Below, piece after piece: positions 36,128 to 45,766 of a DNA stretch of 64,000 bases; the stretch's first letter is position 1; each line of letters opens with the position of its first letter. Source of the DNA: Roseitranquillus sp963709765. Its GTDB lineage: Bacteria > Pseudomonadota > Alphaproteobacteria > Rhodobacterales > Rhodobacteraceae. The notes beneath the pieces were generated by a model. It made no database searches and had not been told where the DNA came from. It saw only the letters and a program-made list of their open reading frames with translations. Both the position numbers and the translations under genes were made by a program. Location of the stretch: positions 191,456 to 255,455 of the forward strand of contig CAVPXL010000013.1 of assembly GCA_963709765.1 (NCBI GenBank). The letters run 5' to 3'.

Positions 36128-36976
36128 TCAGCTGACGTCGTCGCGCGGCGGGTCGGGGCGCGGCCGGTAGCGCGCGCCCATCCGCCAGAGCCTCAGAGCC
36201 TGCCAATGGATGAGCCCGAGCACGCGGACAGACCCGAAGGGTCGGCGCAGCAGGGCCGACAGGATCCCCCGATTGGTCAGCGCACGGCGCGACCCCGCGA
36301 GGGTGGCCACCACGCCGCCACCCTCGCGCGCGTAGTCGATCCGGATCGCCACCCGGTCCGGCCGGATGTCGAACGTGAACTCATAGCGCCCATCGACGGG
36401 CTGGAACGGCGAGACGTGCATCGCCTTGCGCGCCGACAGCCGGTCGCGCGGCCCGATCGGGCCAAGGTCGTCGCGGTGACAGAGATAGGCGTGGCGGTCG
36501 CCGAACGTGTTGGTCACCTCCGCGACGACCGCGCGCAACGCGCCATCGGCGTCCTCGACCAGCCAGAAGCTGACGGGGTTGAAGACATGGCCCAGGACCC
36601 GCGGCTGGGTCAGCAGGCGTAGGCGCCCGGTCGCCAGATGCGACAATCCCCGTTGCGCAAGCACCTGGCGCAGCCACGGCGCGCCCCGGCCGCGCCCCGG
36701 CAATCCGCCGTGATCGGCATCGTGGAACGCCGCGATCCCAAACCGGTTGCGCGCCAGCAGCGCAGGCCCTTCCTGAAGGCGTTCCGTGTCGAGAATGATG
36801 TAATCCACGCCGTAGGAAAACGTGTTCCGCAGCGCGCCGTGGCGGCTGTGGAACGTCCGGCCCGCCACGTGTTCCACGCGGTCGGCGATCGCCCGGGCCG
36901 GCGCCTCGACGCGCAGGGGGAGGTGCGTCGTGCGCCGGCGCATCATGCGAGGAGAATTGGTGAGGGCCGAAAGCAC
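36128..36976 (-). CDS. DUF1365 family protein
   Basis: 282 residues (237-272 with later starts; an ATG at 36946 is equally possible). Family motifs are GRTFHSRHGALRNTFSYGVD, RVLGHVFNPVSFWLVEDADG, VAEVTNTFGDRHAYLC and KAMHVSPFQPVDGRYEF. It co-occurs with the FAD oxidoreductase in ChrR-controlled loci, where the pair has been linked to fatty-acid modification under singlet oxygen. The biochemical activity is unknown. Confidence 0.88.
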   Translation of the reverse strand: MLSALTNSPRMMRRRTTHLPLRVEAPARAIADRVEHVAGRTFHSRHGALRNTFSYGVDYIILDTERLQEGPALLARNRFGIAAFHDADHGGLPGRGRGAPWLRQVLAQRGLSHLATGRLRLLTQPRVLGHVFNPVSFWLVEDADGALRAVVAEVTNTFGDRHAYLCHRDDLGPIGPRDRLSARKAMHVSPFQPVDGRYEFTFDIRPDRVAIRIDYAREGGGVVATLAGSRRALTNRGILSALLRRPFGSVRVLGLIHWQALRLWRMGARYRPRPDPPRDDVS

Positions 36977-37027
36977 CGCTTGCCTATCCTTGTTCCGCGG
37001 CCGTTGCGGCGCGCATCCGATGCCCGC

Positions 37028-38326
37028 TCACCGCGCGGCCAGCGCCGGCGCGAATCGCTGCGCCAACGCGTCGGCGACCGCCGCTGCCGAGGCCAGGCCG
37101 TCCTCGTGAAACCCGTGGCGCATCCACGCACCGCAGAACCAAGTGTGATTGGCGCCATTGATCGAGCGTATCACGTCCTGCGCCGCGAACGCCGCCAGAT
37201 CGTAGACCGGATGGCTGAAGCTGACGCTGTCGTAGACAAGGTCCTCGCGGATCGGGCGCGTCGAATTGAGGGTCACGAACATCGGGTCGCTCTCGGGGAT
37301 CGGCTGCAGCGAGTTCATCCAGTAGGTCAGGTCGATCCGTTCCTGCCGCCCCTCGGCCGGTTCGGCATAGTTCCACGACGACCAGACGCGGCGGCGGCGC
37401 GGCATCACCGACGGATCGGCATGGAGGATCGCCTCGTTGGCCTGATAGCGCATCGCCCCGAGCGCGGTCCGTTCGACCGCCGTCGCATCCGACAGGAGCG
37501 CCAGCGAGATGTCGGAATGGGTGGCCAGAACCACGTCGTCGAACCGCTCCCAGCCGCCCCCCCGGCACCGGACAGACACCCCGGCCGCCTCGCGACGGAT
37601 CGCCGCCACCGGCGTGGCCGTCCGCACCTCGACACCGCTCCGCGCCAGCCGCGCCTCGAGCCTGCGCACATATTCGACCGAACCGCCCCGGACCGTAAGC
37701 CAGCGGTGTTGACCGGTGTGGCTCAACAGCGCGTGGTTGGCGAAGAACTGGACCAGCGCCCGGGCCGGAAAATCCAGAACGCCCTCCGCCGGCGTCGACC
37801 AGATCGCGCCGGACAGCGGCAGCAGATAATAGTCGCGAAACCAGCGGCCCGTCCCCATCCGGTCGAGCAGCTCTCCGACGGTCATCGCCGGGTCCGACGC
37901 CATCTGCAGCGCACCGGCGTTGAACCGGAAGATGTCGCGGATCATGCGCAGAAAGCCGGGCCGCCCGAGGTTCGACGGCTGCGCGGCGACCGCCCCGGCA
38001 TCGCGCAACCCGTACTCGATCCGTCCGCCCCGGAGCGAGGCGCCGAAGCTCATGTCGCTCGCCGCGACCGGCACGTCCAGCTCCTCGAACAGGCTGACGA
38101 GGTGCGGATAGGTCTGCCGGTTGAAGACGATGAAGCCCGTATCCACAGGCTGATCGCCGCGCCGTCCGGCCAGCACGGTGCGCGCGTGCCCGCCCAGTCG
38201 CGGCTCCGCCTCGATCAGCGTCACGCGGTGCTCGCGGGAAAGAAGATGAGCCGCTCCCAGCCCCGATATGCCGCCACCGATCACGGCGATGTGGCGCGGC
38301 CCGTTGGCCATGGTCTCGAACGGCAT
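37028..38326 (-). CDS. FAD-dependent amine-oxidase-fold oxidoreductase of the RpoE-ChrR regulon
   Basis: 432 residues. The dinucleotide motif is HIAVIGGGISGLGAAHLLS with EAEPRLGGHARTV, and the C-terminal FAD contact is WFCGAWMRHGFHEDGLASA. GGGGAGAACGA precedes the ATG. The protein resembles the desaturase-like flavoproteins located next to rpoE-chrR in Rhodobacterales, which contribute to furan or modified membrane fatty acids. It is divergent from rpoE, with a candidate sigma-E promoter facing it. Confidence 0.85.
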   Translation of the reverse strand: MPFETMANGPRHIAVIGGGISGLGAAHLLSREHRVTLIEAEPRLGGHARTVLAGRRGDQPVDTGFIVFNRQTYPHLVSLFEELDVPVAASDMSFGASLRGGRIEYGLRDAGAVAAQPSNLGRPGFLRMIRDIFRFNAGALQMASDPAMTVGELLDRMGTGRWFRDYYLLPLSGAIWSTPAEGVLDFPARALVQFFANHALLSHTGQHRWLTVRGGSVEYVRRLEARLARSGVEVRTATPVAAIRREAAGVSVRCRGGGWERFDDVVLATHSDISLALLSDATAVERTALGAMRYQANEAILHADPSVMPRRRRVWSSWNYAEPAEGRQERIDLTYWMNSLQPIPESDPMFVTLNSTRPIREDLVYDSVSFSHPVYDLAAFAAQDVIRSINGANHTWFCGAWMRHGFHEDGLASAAAVADALAQRFAPALAAR

Positions 38327-38351
38327 TCGTTCTCCCCGTCATTGTTCGGTG

Positions 38352-38381
38352 TTCATACGCCGGCCCGTCCGGCCCGGATGA
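38352..38381 (-). promoter_or_regulatory. Candidate sigma-E (RpoE) promoter for the FAD/DUF1365/SDR genes
   Basis: On the minus strand: TCATCC, 18 bases, TATGAA. This is one mismatch from TGATCC at -35 with the same spacing as the rpoE promoter facing the other way, and it ends about 25 bases before the FAD gene start. Confidence 0.5.
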
Positions 38382-38413
38382 ATATTGGTGCCGGTTTTTT
38401 TCGCGGCGCGGGG

Positions 38414-38443
38414 TGATCCACCCGCGCCCGGGTGGCGTAAGAC
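38414..38443 (+). promoter_or_regulatory. rpoE: Sigma-E (RpoE) autoregulatory promoter
   Basis: TGATCC at 38414-38419, 18 bases, then TAAGA at 38438-38442. This matches the consensus for RpoE promoters of photosynthetic Rhodobacterales almost exactly. It sits upstream of rpoE-chrR, as expected for positive autoregulation on singlet-oxygen stress. The predicted transcription start falls near 38449, at an in-frame ATG. Confidence 0.75.
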
Positions 38444-38550
38444 CTCACATGCTGACGCTCGCGAAGATTGGGGACGAAAGCGAGGCGGGGGCCTTGATGG
38501 CATCCCCGACTCGCGCCAACACTTCGGGGGGCAGCAGGCGGAACACGAGA

Positions 38551-39099
38551 ATGGGCTCTGTCGGAGCGATCAAGCAGGACTGGGTGGATCATGTGCGGCG
38601 CATTCACCGGGAGCGCGACGAAGACGCCTTCGCCGAACTCTTCGTGCATTTCGCGCCGCGGGTGAAGGCGTTTCTCATGCGGTCGGGATCGGCCGAGGCG
38701 CTGGCCGAGGAATGCATGCAGGACGTCATGGCGACGCTTTGGCGCAAGGCGCACATGTTCGATCCGACCCGCGCGAGCGTGGCGACGTGGATCTTCACGA
38801 TCGCCCGCAACCGCAAGATCGACGTCCTGCGCCGGCAGAGGCGGCCCGAGCCGGAAGACCTCACCTGGGGTCCCGAGCACGAGCCGGACCAGGAAGACGT
38901 TCTCGCCATGCAGCAGGAGGCCGAACGACTGGGCCGCGCGATCGCCGCGCTGCCCGAGAAGCAGCGGCATCTGATCGAGCGGGCCTATTATGGCGATCTC
39001 ACCCATTCCGAGATCGCCGAGGAGACGGGCCTGCCGTTGGGAACAATCAAGTCGCGGATCCGGCTGGCGCTGGATCGGCTGCGACACGCGATGGGATGA
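38551..39099 (+). CDS. rpoE: Group IV RNA polymerase sigma factor, RpoE of the RpoE-ChrR system
   Basis: 182 residues from 38551. Region 2 (FAELFVHFAPRVKAFLMRSG, MQDVMATLWRKAH, ARASVATWIFTIARNRKIDV) and region 4 (LPEKQRHLIERAYYGDLTHS, LPLGTIKSRIRLALDRLRH) are complete. The frame is open upstream to an ATG at 38449, which coincides with the predicted transcript start. A leaderless start there would add 34 residues. The shorter form matches known RpoE lengths. The stop overlaps the chrR start by ATGA. Confidence 0.92.
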   Translation: MGSVGAIKQDWVDHVRRIHRERDEDAFAELFVHFAPRVKAFLMRSGSAEALAEECMQDVMATLWRKAHMFDPTRASVATWIFTIARNRKIDVLRRQRRPEPEDLTWGPEHEPDQEDVLAMQQEAERLGRAIAALPEKQRHLIERAYYGDLTHSEIAEETGLPLGTIKSRIRLALDRLRHAMG

Positions 39100-39744
39100 C
39101 GATGAAGACGATCAGGCATCATCTGCACGAAAACGTACTCCTTTCCTATACGGCCGGGGACTTGCCGGAGGCGTTTTCGCTCGTGGTCGCGACTCATGTG
39201 TCCATGTGCGACGAGTGCCGCGCGCGCCTCGAGACGCTCGAAGCCGTGGGTGGCGGGGTGCTGGACGCGGCGGCGCCCGCGACGCTGGAGTACCGGCAGC
39301 CTCGCCGCGACCATGGCGCGGATAAGGGCCGGGGCTCCGGCCGCGGCGCCCGCGATTGTGCGGTCCGACCTGCCGTCTCCGCTCGCGGGGTATGTCGGCG
39401 GCGGGCTCGACGCGGTGAAATGGCGGGCGGTGGGAGGCGGCGTGCGCCAGGCGGTCCTCGACACGTCCGGCAGCTCCACGGTGCGGCTCATCTACATTCC
39501 CTCGGGCGTTGCGGTGCCGGAGCATGGTCATGGCGGGACCGAACTGACGCTGGTGTTGCGCGGTGCCTACCGCGACGAGACCGACCGGTTCGGACCCGGC
39601 GACGTGGAGACGGCCGATGCGGCGCTAAACCACACGCCGGTCGCCGAGGTGGGCGCTCCCTGCATCTGCCTTGCGGCCTCGGATGCCCGCCTGCGCTTTC
39701 GCGGGCTCCTGCCGCGTCTGGCCCAGCCCTTCATCGGGATCTGA
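39096..39744 (+). CDS. chrR: Zinc-binding anti-sigma factor ChrR (single-base frameshift as read)
   Basis: The N-terminal anti-sigma domain has the zinc ligands of ChrR: IRHHLHENVLLSYTAGDLPE, then SLVVATHVSMCDECRARLET (His-x3-Cys-x2-Cys). The C-terminal cupin domain continues in the next frame (YVGGGLDAVKWRAVGGGV, VAVPEHGHGGTELTLVLRG). The join is at about 39289-39293. Removing T39291 gives ATLETGSLAATMARIRAG and 215 residues, close to the characterised ChrR. It holds RpoE inactive in the cytoplasm until singlet oxygen triggers its turnover. Confidence 0.9.
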
Positions 39745-40054
39745 CGCGGCGATCGCGGGCGGCGCGGGCGGTCCGTCGATCGAGCATGCGCGCTCGGGCG
39801 CCGCTTCCCCGCGCCCGCACCCCCGGCCGAGCCCGCAGGTCCCCCCTGAGCGCGGGACATCCCGGCCGGACGGGACCGCAGCGCTAGCGGTGGGCGAACC
39901 CTGCGGATTGCTCTCGCGCAGTCCCGTCCCGGGCCGCGATGACGGCGGCAAGACGGCGGCACCCTGCTTGCCAGCCAGACCTGTCGCCCCTCGCCCGCCG
40001 GAGAGGTCCCCGGGAACGTCCTGGGCCGCGCCGCGATGCGCGCGGCGCCCGGGC
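39745..40054. other. 310-base convergent spacer between chrR and rmuC
   Basis: No gene is supported. Two GC hairpins near the chrR end (CGAGC/GCTCG, 39781-39796; CGGGCGC/GCGCCCG, 39795-39817) may terminate transcription but lack T-runs. The remainder is GC-rich with no recognisable site. Confidence 0.45.
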
Positions 40055-41212
40055 TCACTCGCCGGCCTGAAGCGCCGGTTCGGGCGGCACGGCATCCGGC
40101 GCCAGTTCCTCGAAGTCGAAATTGTCGAGCCGCCGCGCCCGCCGGCCGGCCTTGTCCGCCGACACCTTGATCTCGGCGATGTCCTTCGAGGCCTGCCCGA
40201 AATGCCGATCGAGGTTCTCGACCCGGTTTCCGAGCCGGTCGACGTCGCCGTGCAGCAGCGCCAGCTCGCGGCGGATCGCGCCGGCCTGCTCGCGCATCCG
40301 CGCATCCTTGAGGATCGCGCGCATCGTGTTCAGCGTCGCCATGCAGGTCGTCGGCGACACGATCCACACCCGCAACCCGAACCCCTCGCGCACCACGTCG
40401 CCATGGTTGGCGTGCAGTTCCGCATAGACCGCCTCGGACGGCAGGAACATCAGCGCCCCGTCCGCCGTCTCGCCCTCGAGGATGTAGCGCTCCGCGATGG
40501 CGCGGATATGGGTCCGCACCGAACCGCGGAAGAGGCGCGTCGCCTCCTTCGTCTCGCCATCGGTCTTCGCGGCGCGCAGACGCTCGTAGGCTTCCAGCGG
40601 AAACTTGGCGTCGACCACGATCGGCCCCGGCGGGTTGGGCAGATGGATCAGGCAGTCCGCGCGGCGCGCGTTCGACAGGGTGGCCTGCAGCGTGTAGCTG
40701 TCCGACGGCAGCGCCTTGCTGACGATATCGCGCAACTGGATCTCGCCGAAGGCCCCGCGGGTCTGCTTGTTGGACAGGATATCCTGCAGGCTGAGCACGT
40801 CGCCCGACAGCTTCTCGATCTTCGCCTGCGCCCTGTCGATGGTCTCCAGCCGCTGCTGCAGGTCGCCCAGCGAGCGCGCCGTCCGGGTCGACGATCCGTG
40901 CAGGCTGTCGGTCATCTGGCGCCCGACCTCGCCGAGGCGCGTTTCCATGTGCCGCAGCATGGATTGCTGGCTCGCCGCCTGGCTTTCGGCGACACCGGTG
41001 AGATTGCCCGCAAGCCGCTGCTGGGCCTCGCCCACGGCGCCGACGCGCTCGCCCAGCGCGCCCAGATGGGCGGCCAGCGCGCCGACGTCCCGCGTGGTGC
41101 GCCGCACGGCCGAGAGCAGCAGCACGAACGCCAGCAACAGAAGCACGCCCGCCAGCGCGGCCAGCACCAGCGGGTCATCGTATGCGTAGCTTCGTCCGGC
41201 GATCTCGACCAT
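40055..41212 (-). CDS. rmuC: DNA recombination protein RmuC
   Basis: 385 residues: an N-terminal membrane helix (LVLAALAGVLLLLAFVLLLS), a coiled-coil segment (residues 40-145), and the nuclease-like RmuC core (LSNKQTRGAFGEIQL, IVVDAKFPLEAYERLRAA, YILEGETADGALMFLPSEAV, VSPTTCMATLNTMRAI). It limits inversion at short inverted repeats in E. coli. It lies upstream of the mutL stop by 45 bases. Confidence 0.94.
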   Translation of the reverse strand: MVEIAGRSYAYDDPLVLAALAGVLLLLAFVLLLSAVRRTTRDVGALAAHLGALGERVGAVGEAQQRLAGNLTGVAESQAASQQSMLRHMETRLGEVGRQMTDSLHGSSTRTARSLGDLQQRLETIDRAQAKIEKLSGDVLSLQDILSNKQTRGAFGEIQLRDIVSKALPSDSYTLQATLSNARRADCLIHLPNPPGPIVVDAKFPLEAYERLRAAKTDGETKEATRLFRGSVRTHIRAIAERYILEGETADGALMFLPSEAVYAELHANHGDVVREGFGLRVWIVSPTTCMATLNTMRAILKDARMREQAGAIRRELALLHGDVDRLGNRVENLDRHFGQASKDIAEIKVSADKAGRRARRLDNFDFEELAPDAVPPEPALQAGE

Positions 41213-41256
41213 GGATGTTCTCTATGCGTTCACGTACCGGCGCGCAACCCGCCGCG

Positions 41257-43056
41257 TCAGGTCCGGCCGAAGAGCCGCTCGATGTCGGCAAGCTTCAGTT
41301 CGACATATGTGGGGCGCCCGTGGTTGCACTGCCCCGAGCGCGGCGTCTGCTCCATCTCGCGCAGGAGCGCGTTCATCTCGTCGGCGCAAAGCCGCCGGCC
41401 CGAACGGACCGACCCGTGACAGGCGACGCGGCTCAGCACGTCGTCGAGGCGCGTTCGCAGGGTCGCGGCGCCGTCATCGTCCTCGAGCGCGTCGAGAATG
41501 TCGGCCAGCAGCGGCGCCGCATCGACGGGCCCGAGCAGCGCCGGCGTCTCGCGCACCGCCACCGCGCCCTTGCCGAACGGCTCGATCACCAGTCCCAGTA
41601 TCGCCAGCTCGTCTGCCATCGCCGCCAGGCGCAGGGCCGCGTCCTCGCCCGGCTCCACGATCTGCGGCACCAGAAGCGGCTGCGTGCGCACGCCGCTCTC
41701 GTCGAGCTGCCGCTTCAGACGCTCGTAGACCAGCCGTTCATGCGCGGCATGGGCATCGACCAGAACGATCCCGTCCCGCGTCTGCGCCAGAATGTAGTTC
41801 TCGTGCAGATGCGCGCGGGCCGCGCCGAGGGGATGCCCGGCCTGCGGCTCTTCCGCGGGCGAAGGTTCCATCCGCGCGGCGTCCTCGCGAAATCCGAAAT
41901 CGGCCGCGGGCAGGGAAACGGCGCGCGGGCCGGTGCGGTCCATCTGGTAGACGCGCGGCGGCTCTGGCCGGGCGGCGGCGAGCGTCGCCTGCCCGATGGT
42001 CGAGGCCGCGCGCCGGTCGCCGCCCGCCAGCGCCGCGCGCACGCCCGACACCACGAGCCCGCGCGCCGCCTGCGGGTCGCGGAACCGGACCTCGGCCTTG
42101 GCGGGGTGCACGTTGACGTCCACCAGATGCGGGTCGCAGGCGACGAAAAGCGCCGCCGCCGGGTGCCGCCCGCGCACCATCACGTCGGCGTAGGCCGCCC
42201 TGAGCGCGCCGGCCAGAAGCTTGTCGCGCACCGGCCGGCCGTTGACGAAGATGAACTGCGCCACCGCCGCGCCCCGCGAATAGGTCGGCAGCGCCGCGAA
42301 CCCGCCCAGCGACAGCCCCTCGCGTTCGGCATCCAGAGGCAGAGCATCGGCGATGAAATCCTCGCCCATGATCGCCGTGACCCGCTGGCGCAGCGCCGCC
42401 TCGTCGCCCGCCGGGGCCGGATCGGCGCGAAAGACCATCCGCTGCCCGCCGTTCGATACATCCGTCAGGCGGAACCCGATGCCGGGCTCGGCCATCGCCA
42501 GGCGCCGCACGATGTCGGCGATCGCCTGCGCCTCGGCCCGGTCGGTGCGCAGGAACTTCAGCCGCGCGGGCGTGGCGTAGAACAGCTCCCGCACCTCCAC
42601 GACCGTGCCCGGCTCCAGCGCCGCCGGGCGCACCGCGCTCGGCGTTCCGCCCTCGATGCGGGCCTCGGCCCCGTCGCCGCCGCGCACACGGCTCGCCACC
42701 CGCAACCGTGCCACCGCGCCCAGCGACGCCAGCGCCTCGCCCCGGAATCCGAAGGTCCGGATCGCCAGCAGGTCCGAGCCGTCGATCTTCGATGTGGCAT
42801 GGCGCGCCATCGCCAGCGGCAGGTCGGGCGCCGGGATGCCGCAGCCGTCGTCGCTGACCCGGATCAGCGTCTTGCCGCCATCGCCGTAGGCAATCGCGAT
42901 ACGCCGCGCGCCCGCGTCGATCGCGTTCTCCACCAGTTCCTTGACCGCCGAGGCCGGACGCTCCACCACCTCGCCGGCCGCGATGCGGTTGATCGCTGCC
43001 TCGTCGAGCTGCCGGATCGGTCGGCCTTCGCCTATGTTGCGGTCATGCTGTCCCAC
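41257..43056 (-). CDS. mutL: DNA mismatch repair protein MutL
   Basis: About 599 residues. The GHKL ATPase motifs are INRIAAGEVVERPASAVKEL, SDDGCGIPAPDLPLAMARHA, and FRGEALASLGAVARL. The dimerisation domain ends CHGSVRSGRRLCADEMNALL and CNHGRPTYVEL. No ATG lies at the expected place: the best start is GTG at 43056 (MGQHDRNIGEGRPIRQLDE when read as Met), with a TTG at 43092 as an alternative. It couples MutS recognition to downstream repair. Confidence 0.94.
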   Translation of the reverse strand: MGQHDRNIGEGRPIRQLDEAAINRIAAGEVVERPASAVKELVENAIDAGARRIAIAYGDGGKTLIRVSDDGCGIPAPDLPLAMARHATSKIDGSDLLAIRTFGFRGEALASLGAVARLRVASRVRGGDGAEARIEGGTPSAVRPAALEPGTVVEVRELFYATPARLKFLRTDRAEAQAIADIVRRLAMAEPGIGFRLTDVSNGGQRMVFRADPAPAGDEAALRQRVTAIMGEDFIADALPLDAEREGLSLGGFAALPTYSRGAAVAQFIFVNGRPVRDKLLAGALRAAYADVMVRGRHPAAALFVACDPHLVDVNVHPAKAEVRFRDPQAARGLVVSGVRAALAGGDRRAASTIGQATLAAARPEPPRVYQMDRTGPRAVSLPAADFGFREDAARMEPSPAEEPQAGHPLGAARAHLHENYILAQTRDGIVLVDAHAAHERLVYERLKRQLDESGVRTQPLLVPQIVEPGEDAALRLAAMADELAILGLVIEPFGKGAVAVRETPALLGPVDAAPLLADILDALEDDDGAATLRTRLDDVLSRVACHGSVRSGRRLCADEMNALLREMEQTPRSGQCNHGRPTYVELKLADIERLFGRT

Positions 43057-43130
43057 CCCACAATCTCTAGCATGAAGCCCTAGATGCGCCAAGGAGAACA
43101 GAAGGGGAGCGCAACCCGCGCGCCGCGTGC

Positions 43131-43292
43131 CTAGCCGCCGAGGGCCACCCGCACGACAGGAAGGGCGCTCGCCGCGCCAAGCCCGACCAGGGCCCCGACG
43201 ACGAGCCGCGCCGGAAGGGTCCGCAGCGCCGGAGCGACCGCGCCCAGCACTGCGCAGATCGTGCCGTAATAAGCGAGGGCGACCAGATCCAT
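43131..43292 (-). CDS. Small two-helix membrane protein
   Basis: 53 residues: DLVALAYYGTICAVLGAVAP, a short basic turn (LRTLPAR) and a second helix (LVVGALVGLGAASALPVVRV). It is on the same strand just upstream of mutL. Composition and topology look genuine, but no family is recognised and the ribosome binding site is weak. Confidence 0.5.
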   Translation of the reverse strand: MDLVALAYYGTICAVLGAVAPALRTLPARLVVGALVGLGAASALPVVRVALGG

Positions 43293-43548
43293 GGGGCGAG
43301 TGGAGCGAGGCACTGCCCTCGCGTCAAGTCCGGCATGTCCGGCGCCAGACAACACCGATGCCGCCACGTCAGGGCCCAGGGTTTCAACGGAAAGCGCCCT
43401 GCCGATGGCGCTACCACCTTTCGGCAGTGTTGCAAGGGTGCCGCTTTGGCGCTAGCCCTGCTTTTGTTCGGCGCCCGGCCGGCGAGATCCCGCGACAAGA
43501 CGGGAGCGGCCACGGGGACAATTCGGCGCCCAGGGGAGGGTCGACGGG

Positions 43549-45503
43549 GTGAACGAGACGGAATCCGTTCCGGCGCTGCTGGCGCGCAACGTCGAACGTT
43601 TCGGCACGCGGCCGGCCTATCGCGAGAAAGAGTTCGGCATCTGGCAGAGCTGGACCTGGGCCGAGGCCGCCGCCGAGATCGAGGCGCTGGCGCTCGGCCT
43701 GCTGACGCTCGGCGCTTCGCCCGGAGACCACGTCGCCATCATCGGCCGCAACCGCCCGGCGCTCTACTGGGCGATGATCGCCGCGCAACGCGCCGGCTGC
43801 GTGCCCGTCCCGCTCTACCAGGACGCGGTCGGCGACGAGATCGCCTACGTCCTCGACCATTGCGGCGCCCGCTTCATCGTCGCCGGCGATCAGGAGCAGG
43901 TCGACAAGGTCCTCGACGTGGAGGATTCGCTGCACGGCCTCGAACACATCATCTACCTCGACGCGCGCGGCCTGCGGAAATACGACCACACCCGCCTGTC
44001 CGCCTACGCCGAGATCCAGGCCCAGGGCCGCGCCGCCCGCGAGCGCCACGCTGCCCGAGCTTGCGCGGCGCACCGACGCGCTCGGCTACGACGCCACCTG
44101 CGTCATGCTCTACACCTCCGGCACCACCGGGCGCCCCAAGGGCGTGGTCCTGTCGAACCGCAACATCATCGAGACCTCGAAGAACTCCGCCGCCTTCGAC
44201 CACCTCACCGAGCGCGAGGAGGTGCTGGCCTACCTGCCCATGGCCTGGGTCGGCGACTTCATCTTCTCCATCGGCCAGGCGGTCTGGTGCGGCTTCTGCG
44301 TCAACTGCCCCGAGAGCCCCGACACGATGCTCACCGACCTGCGCGAGATCGGGCCGACCTACTACTTCGCGCCCCCCCGCGTGTTCGAGACGCAGCTCAC
44401 CACCGTGATGATCCGCATGGAGGACGCCGCGCCGCCTCAAGCGCTGGCTCTTCCGCCACTACATGGACGCTCGCCCGCCGCATCGGCCCCGCCATCCTCG
44501 ACGGCAAGCCGGTCGGCACCCTCGACCGTCTGCGCTATGGCCTCGGCCACCTGCTGGTCTACGGCCCGCTCAAGAACACGCTGGGCTTTTCCCGCGTCCG
44601 CGTCGGCTACACCGCCGGCGAGGCGATCGGGCCCGAGATCTTCGATTTCTACCGCGCCCTCGGCATCAACCTCAAACAGCTCTACGGCCAGACCGAGGCG
44701 TCGGTGTTCATCACCCAGCAGCCCGACCACGAGGTCCGCCCCGACACCGTCGGCGTGCCCAGCCCCGGCGTCGAGCTGCGCATCGACGAGAGCGGCGAGG
44801 TCTTCTACCGCTCTCCCGGCACCTTCGTGCGCTATTACAAGAACGACGAATCCACCGCCTCGACCAAGGACTCCGAAGGCTGGGTCGCCACCGGCGACGC
44901 CGGCTTCATCGAGGAGGGGACCGGCCACCTGCGCATCATCGACCGCGCCAAGGACGTCGGCAAGATGGCCGACGGCCGCCTCTTCGCGCCGAAATACGTG
45001 GAGAACAAGCTCAAGTTCTACCCCAACATCCTCGAAGCCGTGGTCCTCGGCAACGGCCGCGACGTCTGCACCGCCTTCCTCAACATCGACCTTTCCGCGG
45101 TCGGCAACTGGGCCGAGCGCAACAACATCGCCTACGCCTCCTATCAGGAACTGTCCCAGCACCCCCGCGTGCTCGAGATGATGCGCGGCCACGTCGCCGA
45201 GGTGAACGCGAGCGTCGCCCAGGACGAGATGCTCTCGGGCTGCCAGATCCACCGCTTCCTGGTGCTGCACAAGGAGCTCGACGCCGACGACGGCGAGCTG
45301 ACCCGCACCCGCAAGGTCCGCCGCAACATCATCTCCGAGAAGTTCGCCGACCTGATCGACGCGCTCTATTCGCGGCAAGGACGAGATCTACACCGAGACC
45401 GAAGTCACCTACGAGGACGGCCGCAAGGGCAAGATCAAGGCCACGCTCAAGATCCAGGACGCCGAGGTCGTGCGGCGCGAACGAGAGGATGGCGGCGGAA
45501 TGA
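43549..45503 (+). CDS. Long-chain acyl-CoA synthetase-type AMP ligase (five single-base frameshifts as read)
   Basis: It starts at GTG 43549 after AGGGGAGGG. It is an adenylate-forming enzyme: WTWAEAAAEIEALALGLLTL, the P-loop VMLYTSGTTGRPKGVVLSN, YTAGEAIGPEIFDFYRALG, LYGQTEASVF, GWVATGDAGFIEEGTGHLR and the C-terminal LTRTRKVRRNIISEKFADLI. The sense moves frame near 44046, 44437, 44472, 45373 and 45480. Removing one base at each gives 649 uninterrupted residues ending at TGA 45503. Ligases of this type head Liv-transporter operons and presumably activate the imported acid to its CoA ester. The next gene overlaps by ATGA. Confidence 0.85.
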
Positions 45504-45766
45504 GCTTGCCGAGCGGGGTCCAAACGGCGTTCGGCTTGGGATGCGCTTTCGTCGTCGGGCTTCTAGGGATCGTCGACCCGCTCCAGGACCAGCTCATAGT
45601 CGGGATCGCCTCGATCATGACGCTCCTTCGTTTCCAGCCAGAGTTAGCTGCGGGTCGCGGCTGCCGCAGTCTTGGGTGGAAGCTTCCGGCCTACGTCGCG
45701 CTCAACATCGCGCTGGTGTCGGTGTTCGCAATACTCGGTCTCTTCTTCGTCGGAGGCACACGATGA
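45500..45766 (+). CDS. Small membrane protein between the CoA ligase and livG
   Basis: 88 residues with an initial helix (GVQTAFGLGCAFVVGLLGIV), a second short amphipathic stretch (LIVGIASIMTLLRF) and a C-terminal helix (YVALNIALVSVFAILGLFFV). Its ATG overlaps the repaired ligase stop, and its TGA overlaps the livG start (ATGA both ends), so it is a real member of the operon. No known family. It may accompany the transporter in the inner membrane. Confidence 0.65.
   Translation: MSLPSGVQTAFGLGCAFVVGLLGIVDPLQDQLIVGIASIMTLLRFQPELAAGRGCRSLGWKLPAYVALNIALVSVFAILGLFFVGGTR

Noticed and set aside
43056..43092. ATG in another frame as the mutL start
   Set aside because: That frame meets TAG after four codons, and joining it would need two bases removed or one added, unlike the other events, so a GTG start is simpler.
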